A DNA stretch of 29,399 nucleotides, taken from assembly GCF_034432235.1 (NCBI RefSeq), contig NZ_DAOUCJ010000096.1, positions 1 through 29,399 of the forward strand. Reading direction: 5' to 3'. Below, piece by piece: positions 15,254 to 21,887 of this stretch. Made by a program: the position numbers and the translations under genes. This DNA is from Thermoflexus sp. (GTDB lineage: Bacteria > Chloroflexota > Anaerolineae > Thermoflexales > Thermoflexaceae). Within the stretch, counting starts at the first letter, position 1, and each line of letters opens with the position of its first letter. The notes beneath the pieces were generated by a model that did no database searches, was not told the origin of the DNA, and worked only from the letters and a program-made list of their open reading frames with translations.

Positions 15254-15859
15254 ATGGAGATCTGGTTCCTGATCCCGGTGAAACGGCTGGAACGGGCGAA
15301 GTCCCGTCTGGCGGCCGTGCTCCCGCAGCGGGCACGGATCCGCCTCACATGGCGGCTGACGCAGCGCACCCTGCGGGTGGTCGCCCGGGTGCCGGAAGTC
15401 CATCCCCTGGTGATCAGCGCCGACCTCCGGGTGCTGGCCCTGGCCCGGAGCATGGGATTGGATGTGTATTTCGACCGGTGGGAGGATCTGAACCGCGCCC
15501 TGACCGCCGCCCGCCGGTATGCGGTCCGCCACGGCGCGGAAGGGATCGGCGTGCTCCCCATCGATCTCCCCCGCGTGACCCCTGAAGCGATCCGGGCCCT
15601 GCTCCAGGCCGGCTTCCCGGATCGAGGCCTGGTGCTGGTCCCCGATCAACGGGCCCAGGGCACCAACGCCCTCCTTCTGCGCCCGCCGGAAGCCCTCCCC
15701 TTCCGGTTCGGCCCGGGGAGCCTGGAGGCGTTCCAGGCGGAAGCCCGGGCCCGGGGCCTCCCCGTGCGCCTTTTCCACCACGAGGCCCTGACCTTCGACC
15801 TGGACACCGAGGCGGATTGGGCCGCGTGGCGCGCCCGGGCGGACCTGACGAAGCGGTAG
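15254..15859 (+). CDS. fbiD: CofC/FbiD-type guanylyltransferase (coenzyme F420 pathway)
   Basis: 201 residues. The family transfers GMP to phosphoenolpyruvate or 2-phospholactate, making the activated side chain for coenzyme F420. The characteristic start WFLIPVKRLERAKSRLAAVL (about 4-23) is the nucleotide-binding signature. The acidic metal site is visible in GVLPIDLPRVTP (about D98-P100), and NALLLRPPEALPFRFGPGS (about 138-156) is the conserved central strand and loop seen in CofC. The ATG at 15254 has GGAAGG just upstream. No other F420 gene is in the window. Whether the substrate is PEP (FbiD) or phospholactate (CofC) cannot be told. The next gene is lexA, with its own promoter. Confidence 0.87.
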   Translation: MEIWFLIPVKRLERAKSRLAAVLPQRARIRLTWRLTQRTLRVVARVPEVHPLVISADLRVLALARSMGLDVYFDRWEDLNRALTAARRYAVRHGAEGIGVLPIDLPRVTPEAIRALLQAGFPDRGLVLVPDQRAQGTNALLLRPPEALPFRFGPGSLEAFQAEARARGLPVRLFHHEALTFDLDTEADWAAWRARADLTKR

Positions 15860-15896
15860 CACCCCAGCGGTCCGCCGCCGAAATCGCCCTACCCCC

Positions 15897-15925
15897 TTGA
15901 CAAATCCTCGCAAAGGGGCTATGCT
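15897..15925 (+). promoter_or_regulatory. lexA promoter
   Basis: TTGACA (15897-15902, perfect -35) and TATGCT (15920-15925, -10) are separated by exactly 17 bases. This is the best promoter in the window. Transcription would start near 15932, on top of the SOS box. Confidence 0.88.
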
Positions 15926-15930
15926 CTGAA

Positions 15931-15948
15931 TTAGAACAAATGTTCGAA
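15931..15948 (+). promoter_or_regulatory. LexA-binding site (SOS box)
   Basis: GAAC-AAAT-GTTC at 15934-15945 is a perfect inverted repeat of the GAAC-N4-GTTC type used by Gram-positive and many Chloroflexota LexA proteins. Its flanks extend the symmetry (TTxGAAC...GTTCxAA). It overlaps the expected start point, so LexA bound here would block its own promoter. The ATG of lexA is 15 bases beyond the core. Confidence 0.88.
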
Positions 15949-15960
15949 TAAGGGGAAGCG

Positions 15961-16626
15961 ATGGCCGACCGGGATCGGTTGCTGAGCTATCTGGAGGCCT
16001 ACTGGGAGACCCACGGCTATGGCCCCACGCTGGAAGAGATCCGCCGGCAGATGGGGTTTGCCTCGCGTTCCCACGCCCTTTATCACCTGCGCGCGCTGGT
16101 TCAAAAAGGCCTGGTGGCCCGCGAACCCAGGAAACATCGGACCTGGCGGCCGGTCTCCCTTCCGCCCCCGCCCGTATCGATCCCCCTTAAGGGCGTGGTC
16201 CCCGCCTCCTCGCCGGATCAGATGGCGGAGGTCATCCCTCAGGATCTGGGGACCCTGCGCCTGCCCGCGGCCTGGGTGCCTCACCGTTGCCGGTTCGCCC
16301 TCTGGGTCCGCGGGGAATCCATGATCGGCCGGGGGATTCAGCCATATGACATCGTGCTGATCGAGCCGGTGACCTGGAGCGAGGTCCGCTCCGGGGACCT
16401 GGTGGTGGCGCGGCTGCGCGGTCGAAATCAGCTGACCCTGAAGGAACTGGCCATCGAACAGCCGAAGGGCGCCGCGCGGAAGAACGAAGCGATCTACTGG
16501 CTACGGCCTGCCCATCCGGAGCTGCCGCCGATCCGCCTGGATCGGCGGATGTGGGTGCTGGAGGGGCGCGTGGCGTTCCGGTTCGGCCCCGTGCGGGATC
16601 TGGGGGCCATCATCCAGGAAGGATAG
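15961..16626 (+). CDS. lexA: LexA-family SOS repressor with an unusual cleavage site
   Basis: 221 residues. The N-terminal winged helix-turn-helix (about 3-65) binds the SOS box; the C-terminal S24 peptidase domain (about 72-215) mediates RecA-stimulated self-cleavage. The catalytic Ser is S120 in WVRGESMIGRGI and the Lys is K161 in NQLTLKELAI. The hinge, where the self-cleaved Ala-Gly bond normally lies, reads IPLKGVVPASSPDQMAE (about 74-90), so the bond would be Ala-Ser (A82-S83) or shifted. A normal-spaced AGGGGA Shine-Dalgarno precedes the ATG at 15961. It is the first gene of an SOS-controlled group with an FtsK/HerA-type ATPase and a membrane protein. The family assignment is strong; cleavability is uncertain. 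Confidence 0.92.
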   Translation: MADRDRLLSYLEAYWETHGYGPTLEEIRRQMGFASRSHALYHLRALVQKGLVAREPRKHRTWRPVSLPPPPVSIPLKGVVPASSPDQMAEVIPQDLGTLRLPAAWVPHRCRFALWVRGESMIGRGIQPYDIVLIEPVTWSEVRSGDLVVARLRGRNQLTLKELAIEQPKGAARKNEAIYWLRPAHPELPPIRLDRRMWVLEGRVAFRFGPVRDLGAIIQEG

Positions 16627-16688
16627 CGAGGAGGTGCATGGGCGCTGCATCTCCCCAGGCGTTCCCTGGATCAGAGGAGGCGTTCCCC

Positions 16689-17717
16689 ATGAAGCGGCGG
16701 TGGCTGGAGGCCCAGGCGGATCTGGTGGAGCAGGTGCTCTGGCAGCATCGATCGCCCGGGCGGGTGACGGGCGGCCGGCTCACGCCGACGGCCATCTTTT
16801 TTCAGATCGTCCCCGCCCCCGGCGTCCGCTGGTCGCGCCTGAAGGGGCTGGCGGAGGAGCTGGCTTTGGCCCTCGGGGTGCCCAGCGTGCGGATCCAGCG
16901 GGAGGGGCCGGTGGTGCAGCTGGAGATCCCCCGGCCCGATCCCCAGACGGTGCGCTTCCTCCCGCTGATGGAGCAGGTCCGCCGATCGATGTCCCGTTAT
17001 CCGCCTTATACCGCCCTCCTCGGGCTGGCCGCGGACGGCGCGCCGCTGCTGATCCGCCTGACCAGCCCGCAGGTCGCCCACATTCTGATCGCCGGGACCA
17101 CCGGATCGGGCAAGACCTCGCTGGCCCGGACGATGCTGGCCAGCCTGGTGTTGACCCACCGGCCTGCTCAGCTGGCCCTGGTGCTCCTGGATCCCAAGGG
17201 GACGGCCTTCGCGGCCTTCCGCGAGCTCCCCCACGTGCAGGCCTTCGTCCCGGGGGATCCCTCGGAGGCGGCTGCGCGCCTGGAGGCGGCGGTCCGGTGG
17301 ATGGAGCGCCGCGCGCAGGAGGGGATCTCGACCCCCCGCGTGCTGATCGTCATCGACGAGCTGGGGGATCTGGTGCAGCAGGGCGGGCGGGAAGTGGGGG
17401 AGCTGCTGACCCGGCTGGCCCAGCGGGGGCGGGAGGCGGGGATTCATCTCCTGGCCTGCACCCAGAAGCCGTCGGCGGCGCTGCTGGGCGGGCAGCTGAC
17501 CGCCAACTTCCCCGCCCGCCTGGTGGGGCGGGTGGTCTCGGCGGAGGACGCGCGGGTGGCGGCGGGGATCGGGGGAACGGGCGCGGAGCGCCTGCAGGGG
17601 AAGGGGGATTTCATCGCCGTGGTGGGCGGAACGGTCACCCGTTTCCAGGCGGCGTATCTGGTGCCCGAGGAGCTCCGCGCCGTGCTCCGGCAGAGAACGG
17701 CGAATGAGAGGGGATGA
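16689..17717 (+). CDS. Compact FtsK/SpoIIIE-type DNA-translocase ATPase
   Basis: 342 residues. Walker A is GTTGSGKTS (136-144), Walker B is LIVIDELGD (219-227), and a sensor-type TQKPSAALLGG follows (258-268); this is the arrangement of FtsK/HerA pumps. About 130 residues of alpha/beta precede the motor (a small beta-rich domain, 25-85). There are no membrane helices and no gamma domain, so it is a soluble motor unlike the cell-division FtsK. The ATG at 16689 has GAGGAGG eight bases upstream. The open frame reaches back to 16551, and an ATG at 16638 has a Shine-Dalgarno only three bases away. It lies 62 bases downstream of lexA, so it may be damage-induced. Its role is unknown; conjugal or plasmid-type pumps with this layout exist. 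Confidence 0.85.
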   Translation: MKRRWLEAQADLVEQVLWQHRSPGRVTGGRLTPTAIFFQIVPAPGVRWSRLKGLAEELALALGVPSVRIQREGPVVQLEIPRPDPQTVRFLPLMEQVRRSMSRYPPYTALLGLAADGAPLLIRLTSPQVAHILIAGTTGSGKTSLARTMLASLVLTHRPAQLALVLLDPKGTAFAAFRELPHVQAFVPGDPSEAAARLEAAVRWMERRAQEGISTPRVLIVIDELGDLVQQGGREVGELLTRLAQRGREAGIHLLACTQKPSAALLGGQLTANFPARLVGRVVSAEDARVAAGIGGTGAERLQGKGDFIAVVGGTVTRFQAAYLVPEELRAVLRQRTANERG

Positions 17718-17768
17718 ACAACGCTCGCATGCGGCTTGCGGTTCGCGATCTCGAACAGGAGGTCACAG

Positions 17769-18221
17769 ATGCGGGCGGCGTGGCTGGGATTGTTCGGGAT
17801 GCTCTGCGCGGTCGCCTTCGGGATCACGGGGGCGATCTGGGTGGGGCTTCATCTCGGCGGGTGGGGGCTGGCGGTGGTCACCGGGCTCGCCCTGGGGATC
17901 CCGGTGGCCGCTCTGCTGCTCTCCGCACGGCCCCGGCCCGCCGTCTGGGTCGGGGAACCGGTGACGGCACCCTGGGTGGAACGCGATCCCGCGCCGGGGA
18001 TCCCCAGCGGAGCGCCCTGGGCCGCCCCGGCGAACGGCTGGGGGATGGCCTCCCCAGGCCGGGGGCCCTTTGGGCTTCCCTTCCCAACGATCCCCTGGAT
18101 CTCGTGGATCGCCTGGATGCCCGGGCCGCCCGCGCCGGATCCCCACCGCGGGGGATGGCCCCTTCTGCCCCCTCCGGCGCCCCGGACCTTCACGGTGATC
18201 GGAGAGGACGGGGAGGAGTGA
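17769..18221 (+). CDS. Two-helix membrane protein with Pro/Trp-rich tail
   Basis: 150 residues from the ATG at 17769, preceded by CAGGAGG six bases away. Two hydrophobic helices (about 4-24 and 29-53) are followed by a 100-residue Pro/Gly/Trp-rich tail (GPFGLPFPTIPWISWIAWMPGPPAPD) and an acidic C-terminus (IGEDGEE). No family is recognised. It lies 51 bases after the ATPase and ends just before the strong hairpin at 18225-18258, so it is the last gene of the lexA group and may be a membrane partner of the ATPase. A longer in-frame start at 17736 lacks a Shine-Dalgarno. Confidence 0.72.
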   Translation: MRAAWLGLFGMLCAVAFGITGAIWVGLHLGGWGLAVVTGLALGIPVAALLLSARPRPAVWVGEPVTAPWVERDPAPGIPSGAPWAAPANGWGMASPGRGPFGLPFPTIPWISWIAWMPGPPAPDPHRGGWPLLPPPAPRTFTVIGEDGEE

Positions 18222-18224
18222 AGC

Positions 18225-18258
18225 CGCTGGGGAGGCCACCGGAAGGGCCTCCCCAGCG
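18225..18258 (+). terminator. Terminator-like hairpin of the lexA group
   Basis: A perfect 13-bp stem (18225-18237 with 18246-18258) closes an 8-base loop four bases after the membrane-protein stop codon. A T/C-rich run (CTTCAGTTCTCC) follows, so an intrinsic terminator on the + strand is likely although the U-tract is imperfect. Confidence 0.6.
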
Positions 18259-18438
18259 CTTCAGTTCTCCTGGAAGATGGGCTACGCTCAGGCGCGCGAG
18301 GCGCAAGCAAGGCGCAAGCAAATGGAGAGCGGAGGATCCCCGCGACCACCCCCCCGACGGCGCGGGGCCGGTATATGAGCGGGTATGGACTCCCGTGGGG
18401 GCTGGGGTTCGGGGCGGGGCCGGGATGGCGTTTTCTCC

Positions 18439-19122
18439 TCAACCCTCAGACTTTCCCTTCCATACCTGCCGGATGCGCTCTCGTGCCTCCCAGAGGGCGG
18501 GATCCCCTCGACCCGCCATCTGCAAGGTTTGCCTCAGATAACGGATGTTTTGCACCCGGACGCCGCGGACGACCAGATCCGCGGGCACGAAAGCGCGGGA
18601 GAAGACCACCACTCCCTCGATCCATGGCTCCCGCCCGATCCGCTCTCGGAGCTGCCCTTTGAGCCATCGGATGTTCCGCAGAACCTGCTGGATGGGATCC
18701 TTCTCGATTGGGCGTCCATTTCGCAACAGGCGCTCCCCATCGGCGGTGATCCGTCCGGGATGGGACTTGGTTTCCAGGAGGAATATACGGCCTTCACGGG
18801 TGATCACCAGGTGATCGATGTTCCCGTAAGGGCTTTCGAGGTCGTGGATGACGAGGAAGCCATCCCCCCGTTCTTCCAGGATGCGGCCTACCTGCTCCTC
18901 CGCATAGGCCCCTCTCTCGGCCCGACGGACGGCGCGCTCGCCTCGCCGCGCGATCCGATCGAGGAGGTCAGATCCCAGGCGGATCATCAAGGCCAGGGCG
19001 AGCCATCCAGCCCTTCCGATGCCCGGCGCGCGGCCCTCGCCGAGGAGGAGGGCCGCAGCGATCAGGAGCAGGCTGCCACCCAGGGTGACCGCCATCAGGG
19101 TTCGCTTTCGCCGCATCGCCAT
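18439..19122 (-). CDS. NERD-domain membrane protein
   Basis: NERD (nuclease-related domain) protein, about 228 residues from an ATG at 19122; the frame is open up to 19374. Two hydrophobic helices (about 8-28 and 36-53) precede a basic linker, then the NERD core: ERGAYAEEQVGRILEERGDGF (about 72-92), LESPYGNIDHLVITREG (97-113) and IFLLETKSHPG (114-124). These contain the acidic/Lys residues of the PD-(D/E)XK-like fold (D105, E118, K120). The C-terminal 100 residues carry a helical tail with RLRQTLQMA-type segments. NERD proteins are poorly understood and some sit in defence islands. The start is uncertain: residues upstream (SLLTFGLIPRKPG) form another helix, but the junction of atypical DNA near 19258 has probably removed the true N-terminus or promoter. 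Confidence 0.75.
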   Translation of the reverse strand: MAMRRKRTLMAVTLGGSLLLIAAALLLGEGRAPGIGRAGWLALALMIRLGSDLLDRIARRGERAVRRAERGAYAEEQVGRILEERGDGFLVIHDLESPYGNIDHLVITREGRIFLLETKSHPGRITADGERLLRNGRPIEKDPIQQVLRNIRWLKGQLRERIGREPWIEGVVVFSRAFVPADLVVRGVRVQNIRYLRQTLQMAGRGDPALWEARERIRQVWKGKSEG

Positions 19123-19259
19123 CGCCCGGGTCGATGCGCCCGCCTCTCCAGCCCCCGGCTTCCTGGGGATCAGCCCGAAAGTGAGGAGGCTGATCCCCAA
19201 GATGAGGATCCACCGCAGGATCAAAGCCCCTATGGGAAGGCCGAGCAGATTTAACCAGG

Positions 19260-19396
19260 CCGGCTGAGGGCGATGGGGCCACCGTCGGAGGCGGCAGCCC
19301 TCCCCCAAGGAAAGCCACCGCCACCAGCCCACCGATGACGGCAACCACCAAAATCGCCAGGGCAAAACCAACACCGCCCGGCCGTTGTGTCTGCAA
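19260..19396 (-). pseudogene. Truncated membrane-anchor/linker protein
   Basis: A TTG start at 19396 has AAGGA nine bases upstream. It encodes a convincing N-terminus: a short polar head MQTQRPGGVG, one membrane helix (FALAILVVAVIGGLVAVAF), then a Pro/Thr/Ser linker (GGGLPPPTVAPSPSAG) such as tethers an external domain. After about residue 46 the frame stays open but the translation becomes an Arg/Pro/Gly-rich shadow of the NERD gene. The gene is therefore probably cut at the end of the foreign segment. A frameshifted fusion with the NERD protein is a weaker alternative. Confidence 0.4.
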
Positions 19397-19466
19397 GCCC
19401 GCCAGTCCTTCAGTTTATTTTCTTGGAGGCTACTGCCCCCGATAAAGGCCGGGGCCGGGGGTCGGC

Positions 19467-19688
19467 TCAGGGACGGTCAGATGGCGGACCGTTTTCGGGT
19501 CCGGCCTGCCCCGGCCCCGTCGTCGGCGACGCCTTAAGCCGGTGATAGCGCTCCCGCTGCCTGGCCCGGATTTTCTCCAGGTTGCGCTGCCGGTAGGCTC
19601 GGGATGCGGCCCGGTTGGCACAGCGCCTGGAGCAGTACTTCCGACCGGTCTCCCCCTCGAACTCCTGACCGCAGACCGGGCAGACCAG
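19467..19688 (-). CDS. Small zinc-ribbon protein without a canonical start codon
   Basis: The reading frame ends at TGA 19467-19469 and has a typical small zinc-ribbon: VCPVCGQEFEGETGRKYCS followed by RRCANRAASRAYRQRN. Four metal-binding cysteines are present (two CPVC-type, one YC, one RC), then a basic helix (YRQRNLEKIRARQRERYHRLK) and a Gly/Pro tail. No ATG, GTG or TTG occurs in this frame between the upstream in-frame TAG (about 19747) and the first cysteine. Only a CTG at 19688 or ATT codons further upstream could start it, so I list the CTG provisionally. The ORF is 73 codons from there. A - strand promoter-like pair lies just upstream. It may have lost its start, or start at an unusual codon. 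Confidence 0.45.
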   Translation of the reverse strand: MVCPVCGQEFEGETGRKYCSRRCANRAASRAYRQRNLEKIRARQRERYHRLKASPTTGPGQAGPENGPPSDRP

Positions 19689-19689
19689 C

Positions 19690-19718
19690 TTATGCCGGCG
19701 GCGGTATACGTGTATAAT
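19690..19718 (+). promoter_or_regulatory. Candidate + strand promoter for the secreted protein
   Basis: A perfect TATAAT -10 box (19713-19718) lies 17 bases after a weak TTATGC (19690-19695). It would drive the signal-peptide frame that starts at 19762. It shares the region with the opposite-strand promoter. Confidence 0.45.
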
Positions 19719-19738
19719 AATGTCACACTGCTTGTTAA
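19711..19738 (-). promoter_or_regulatory. Candidate - strand promoter for the zinc-ribbon ORF
   Basis: Read on the - strand, TTAACA (19738-19733) and TATACA (19716-19711) are separated by 16 bases. The expected transcription start, about 19704, lies only some 16 bases before the CTG at 19688, so the transcript would be leaderless or nearly so. Confidence 0.4.
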
Positions 19739-19761
19739 TATGCTGCTAGCGGGGGTTTGGC

Positions 19762-21511
19762 TTGCGGCGGCTAGGGCTCTTTATTGCGCTGGCCACCTTG
19801 CTTCTACTAGTAGAGCTGGGGCCTAAACTTCTGGTCACGGCAGAGGGACCCCATCCGCCGCCTCCGGCTGCCGGCCATCTGGAAATCGGGCCTCCCAGGC
19901 GGGTAACACTCGCCGAGCTGCCGCCCTCCGAGCCCGAGGCCGGGCCGCCCCAGGCAAAGCCCTTTGTGCCCCTGGACCCGGTTTGGGTACGAGCGGGCCA
20001 AGCGGGAGCCTAAAGCCGGGCAGGGGCCGGTCTTTGGGCTTTCAGTACCGCAGGCACCAAGTAGTGCCAACCTTCGGGTTGTTAACAGTTTTGGGGTAAT
20101 GGACCAGGCTCTCCAGCAGTTCGTCTCAGGCTTGGGTCAGGTTCCACCCGATACCCAGCTGGCGGCCGGCCCAAATCACCTGGTTCAGATGGTCAACGTG
20201 GCCGGGGCGGTCTGGTCCAAATCGGGCTACCTGCTTTCCACCTTCAGCCTTCGGTCGTTCTTTGGGATACCTTCAGGTTACCAAAGGCTGAGCGACCCCA
20301 GGGTTATTTACGACGCACTGAGCGGACGCTGGTTTGCGTCGGCATTTGCCTGGGTTTCGGATTATGACAAAAGCAGCGCGGTTTACCTGGCGGTATCGGC
20401 CGGGCCCGACCCGACCGGCTGGTGGTGGGTTTACACCGTTCAGAGCAACTTTGTGGGGATTCTGTATGACCAGCCGTTTATCGGGTTAAGCAGCGATAAG
20501 GTGGTGATTTCCTGGAATGATTACTACGGGGCCCCCTGTCCGGGCAGCAGTTCTAGCTTCTCTGGCCAAGAAACGGTGGTGCTGGAGAAGGCGGACCTTT
20601 TAAGTGGGCTTCCGGTGCGGGGTATAAGATTCGGCCCGGACTGTTTTAGATTCAGGATTGTACCGGCGCTGGCGTTAACGCCCTCGGGTCCGGCCTACTT
20701 GGTCTATAACGGTTGGACAATGTCCAAGATCTATAACGGCCGCGGTTACCTGGGGCTTGTCACCGTGACAGGGTCCCCCGCCCTCGGGAATGTGGTCTGG
20801 TCGGAGCAAACCCTGTCGATGCCCGCTACCTCGATACCGCCCAAGGCCTATGACGGGCTTGCCGGGGTATATCTGGATACGGGTGATGACCGGTTTCAGT
20901 CGGCCGTCTGGCAAAACGGGATTCTGTGGACTGGGGGCAATACCGGGTGTGTCCCGCCCGGCGACGCCTATACCCGGTCCTGCCTGCGGTTGGTCCAGGC
21001 TTCCACGACGACGCCTTCGCTACTGCAGAGCTTCGACGTCGGGTTGGCAGGGGGTTACCTGATGTACCCGGCCGTGGCCGTGGACCGTGACGGCAACATG
21101 TTTGTGACCTTTTCTGCCATCTCAAGCACCAGTTACGCCGGAGTTTGGGCGGGCTATCAGGCGGCATCCGGACCTTTGTATCAAATAGGGGGTCCGGTGG
21201 CTATCCACTACGGCGAAGCGGCTTACCGCTGCTCCTTTGACTCGCTTCAATGGGGCGCATACCGGTGGGGCGATTATTCGGGGGCCGGCCTCGACCCGGC
21301 TGACCCAAGCACCGTCTGGTTAACCGGTGAATACGCAGCGGCCGGGACCGTAGATTGCAATTGGGGCAACTGGACGGCCCAGGTGAGGTTGTTGCAGCAA
21401 CCGACGCCCACGCCGACTCCTAGCCCGACGCCGAGGCCCTGGCCGACGCCAACTCCTAGCCCGACGCCGACGCCCTACCGCCTCTGGTTACCGTTTATTA
21501 TCAAATGGTGA
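19762..21511 (+). pseudogene. Secreted protein with Pro-Thr tail, split by a frameshift
   Basis: Part one (TTG 19762 to TAA 20013, 83 codons) begins with a signal peptide (MRRLGLFIALATLLLLVELG) and a Pro-rich linker up to KPFVPLDPVW. Part two is the open frame to TGA at 21509-21511 and reads YERAKREPKAGQGPVFGLSVPQ onward. Skipping one G in TGGGTAC near 19984-19990 joins the two into one protein of about 580 residues. The mature part has the LAAGPNHLVQMVN and PRVIYDALSGRWFASAF motifs of a propeller-like family of exported proteins without an assigned function. Its C-terminus is a (PT)n linker ending YRLWLPFIIKW. The shift may be a real mutation, a sequencing error or programmed frameshifting. 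Confidence 0.65.
21401..21476 (+). repeat. Pro-Thr-coding tandem repeat
   Basis: Repeats of CCGACGCC/GCCGACTCC type code for the PTPTPTPSPTP linker of the secreted protein. A unit of about 35 bases containing ACTCCTAGCCCGACGCCGA occurs twice, and it could vary in number by slippage. Confidence 0.6.
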
Positions 21512-21576
21512 AAGTTTTGCTGCCTGGTTTGCTTTGCTACCTTTTGCTGTTTGGGTCGGCTTGCGTCTTCCTATGA
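21505..21576 (+). pseudogene. Lipoprotein signal-peptide fragment
   Basis: ATG 21505 (overlapping the stop of the secreted-protein gene) opens a 23-residue frame, MVKVLLPGLLCYLLLFGSACVFL, ending in TGA at 21574. It looks like a lipoprotein export signal (basic start, hydrophobic core, GSAC lipobox-like end) without a mature domain. It is probably the 5' end of the next gene in the foreign segment, cut where the flanking chromosome resumes. Confidence 0.45.
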
Positions 21577-21815
21577 CTGCACCTTTTCGGTCGAGCTGGA
21601 GCCCGGCACCTGGAACCGAAGCCCCCAGGATCCCTCCCAGGAACCCGAGGGATCCGAGCGCCAGCCCTTCCCCAACGCCGATCCCTGGGATCCATACCGG
21701 CCATACGGCCGGCGAGGGTCACCGCCAGCACCCCGAGCACGGATAATGTTCCGGCAAGCATCAAAAGACCTCGTAGAAGGCCGAAAACCATTACCAGCAC
21801 TTCTCCCGTGCTCAT
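21537..21815 (-). CDS. Small membrane protein downstream of herA, tail possibly fused by the junction
   Basis: 92 codons from the ATG at 21815, preceded by a strong AAGGAGGAGG-rich Shine-Dalgarno 72 bases after the herA stop (21888). The N-terminus MSTGEVLVMVFGLLRGLLMLAG carries one or two hydrophobic helices (about 5-20 and 22-40, VLGVLAVTLAG). After about residue 55 the sequence becomes Arg/Pro-rich and Cys-containing, and the last 15-20 residues run into the foreign segment. The original C-terminus has probably been replaced. It is in the right place to be the fourth gene of the druA-nurA-herA group. No family is recognised. Confidence 0.5.
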   Translation of the reverse strand: MSTGEVLVMVFGLLRGLLMLAGTLSVLGVLAVTLAGRMAGMDPRDRRWGRAGARIPRVPGRDPGGFGSRCRAPARPKRCSHRKTQADPNSKR

Positions 21816-21887
21816 CCTCCGCCTCCTCCTTGCGGGATCCCAGCGAGAGCCTGCCACCTCCTAATCCGTCAGGACACGGCGAGCCCG

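Larger units (their letters stand above)
19258..21585. mobile_element. AT-richer foreign-looking segment with genes cut at both ends
   Basis: This stretch has many GTT, TTT, GGT and ATT codons, against the near-exclusive G/C third positions of its neighbours. A membrane-anchor gene (-) loses its frame near 19260 and a lipoprotein signal peptide (+) loses its frame near 21576, which mark the likely ends. Inside lie a zinc-ribbon ORF, divergent promoters and a frameshifted secreted protein. No transposase, terminal inverted repeat or target duplication was seen, so it looks like a recombined chromosomal fragment rather than an insertion sequence. The exact ends are estimates. Confidence 0.5.

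Noticed and set aside
19258..21585. Insertion sequence
   Set aside because: No transposase frame, terminal inverted repeats or target duplications could be found at the edges.
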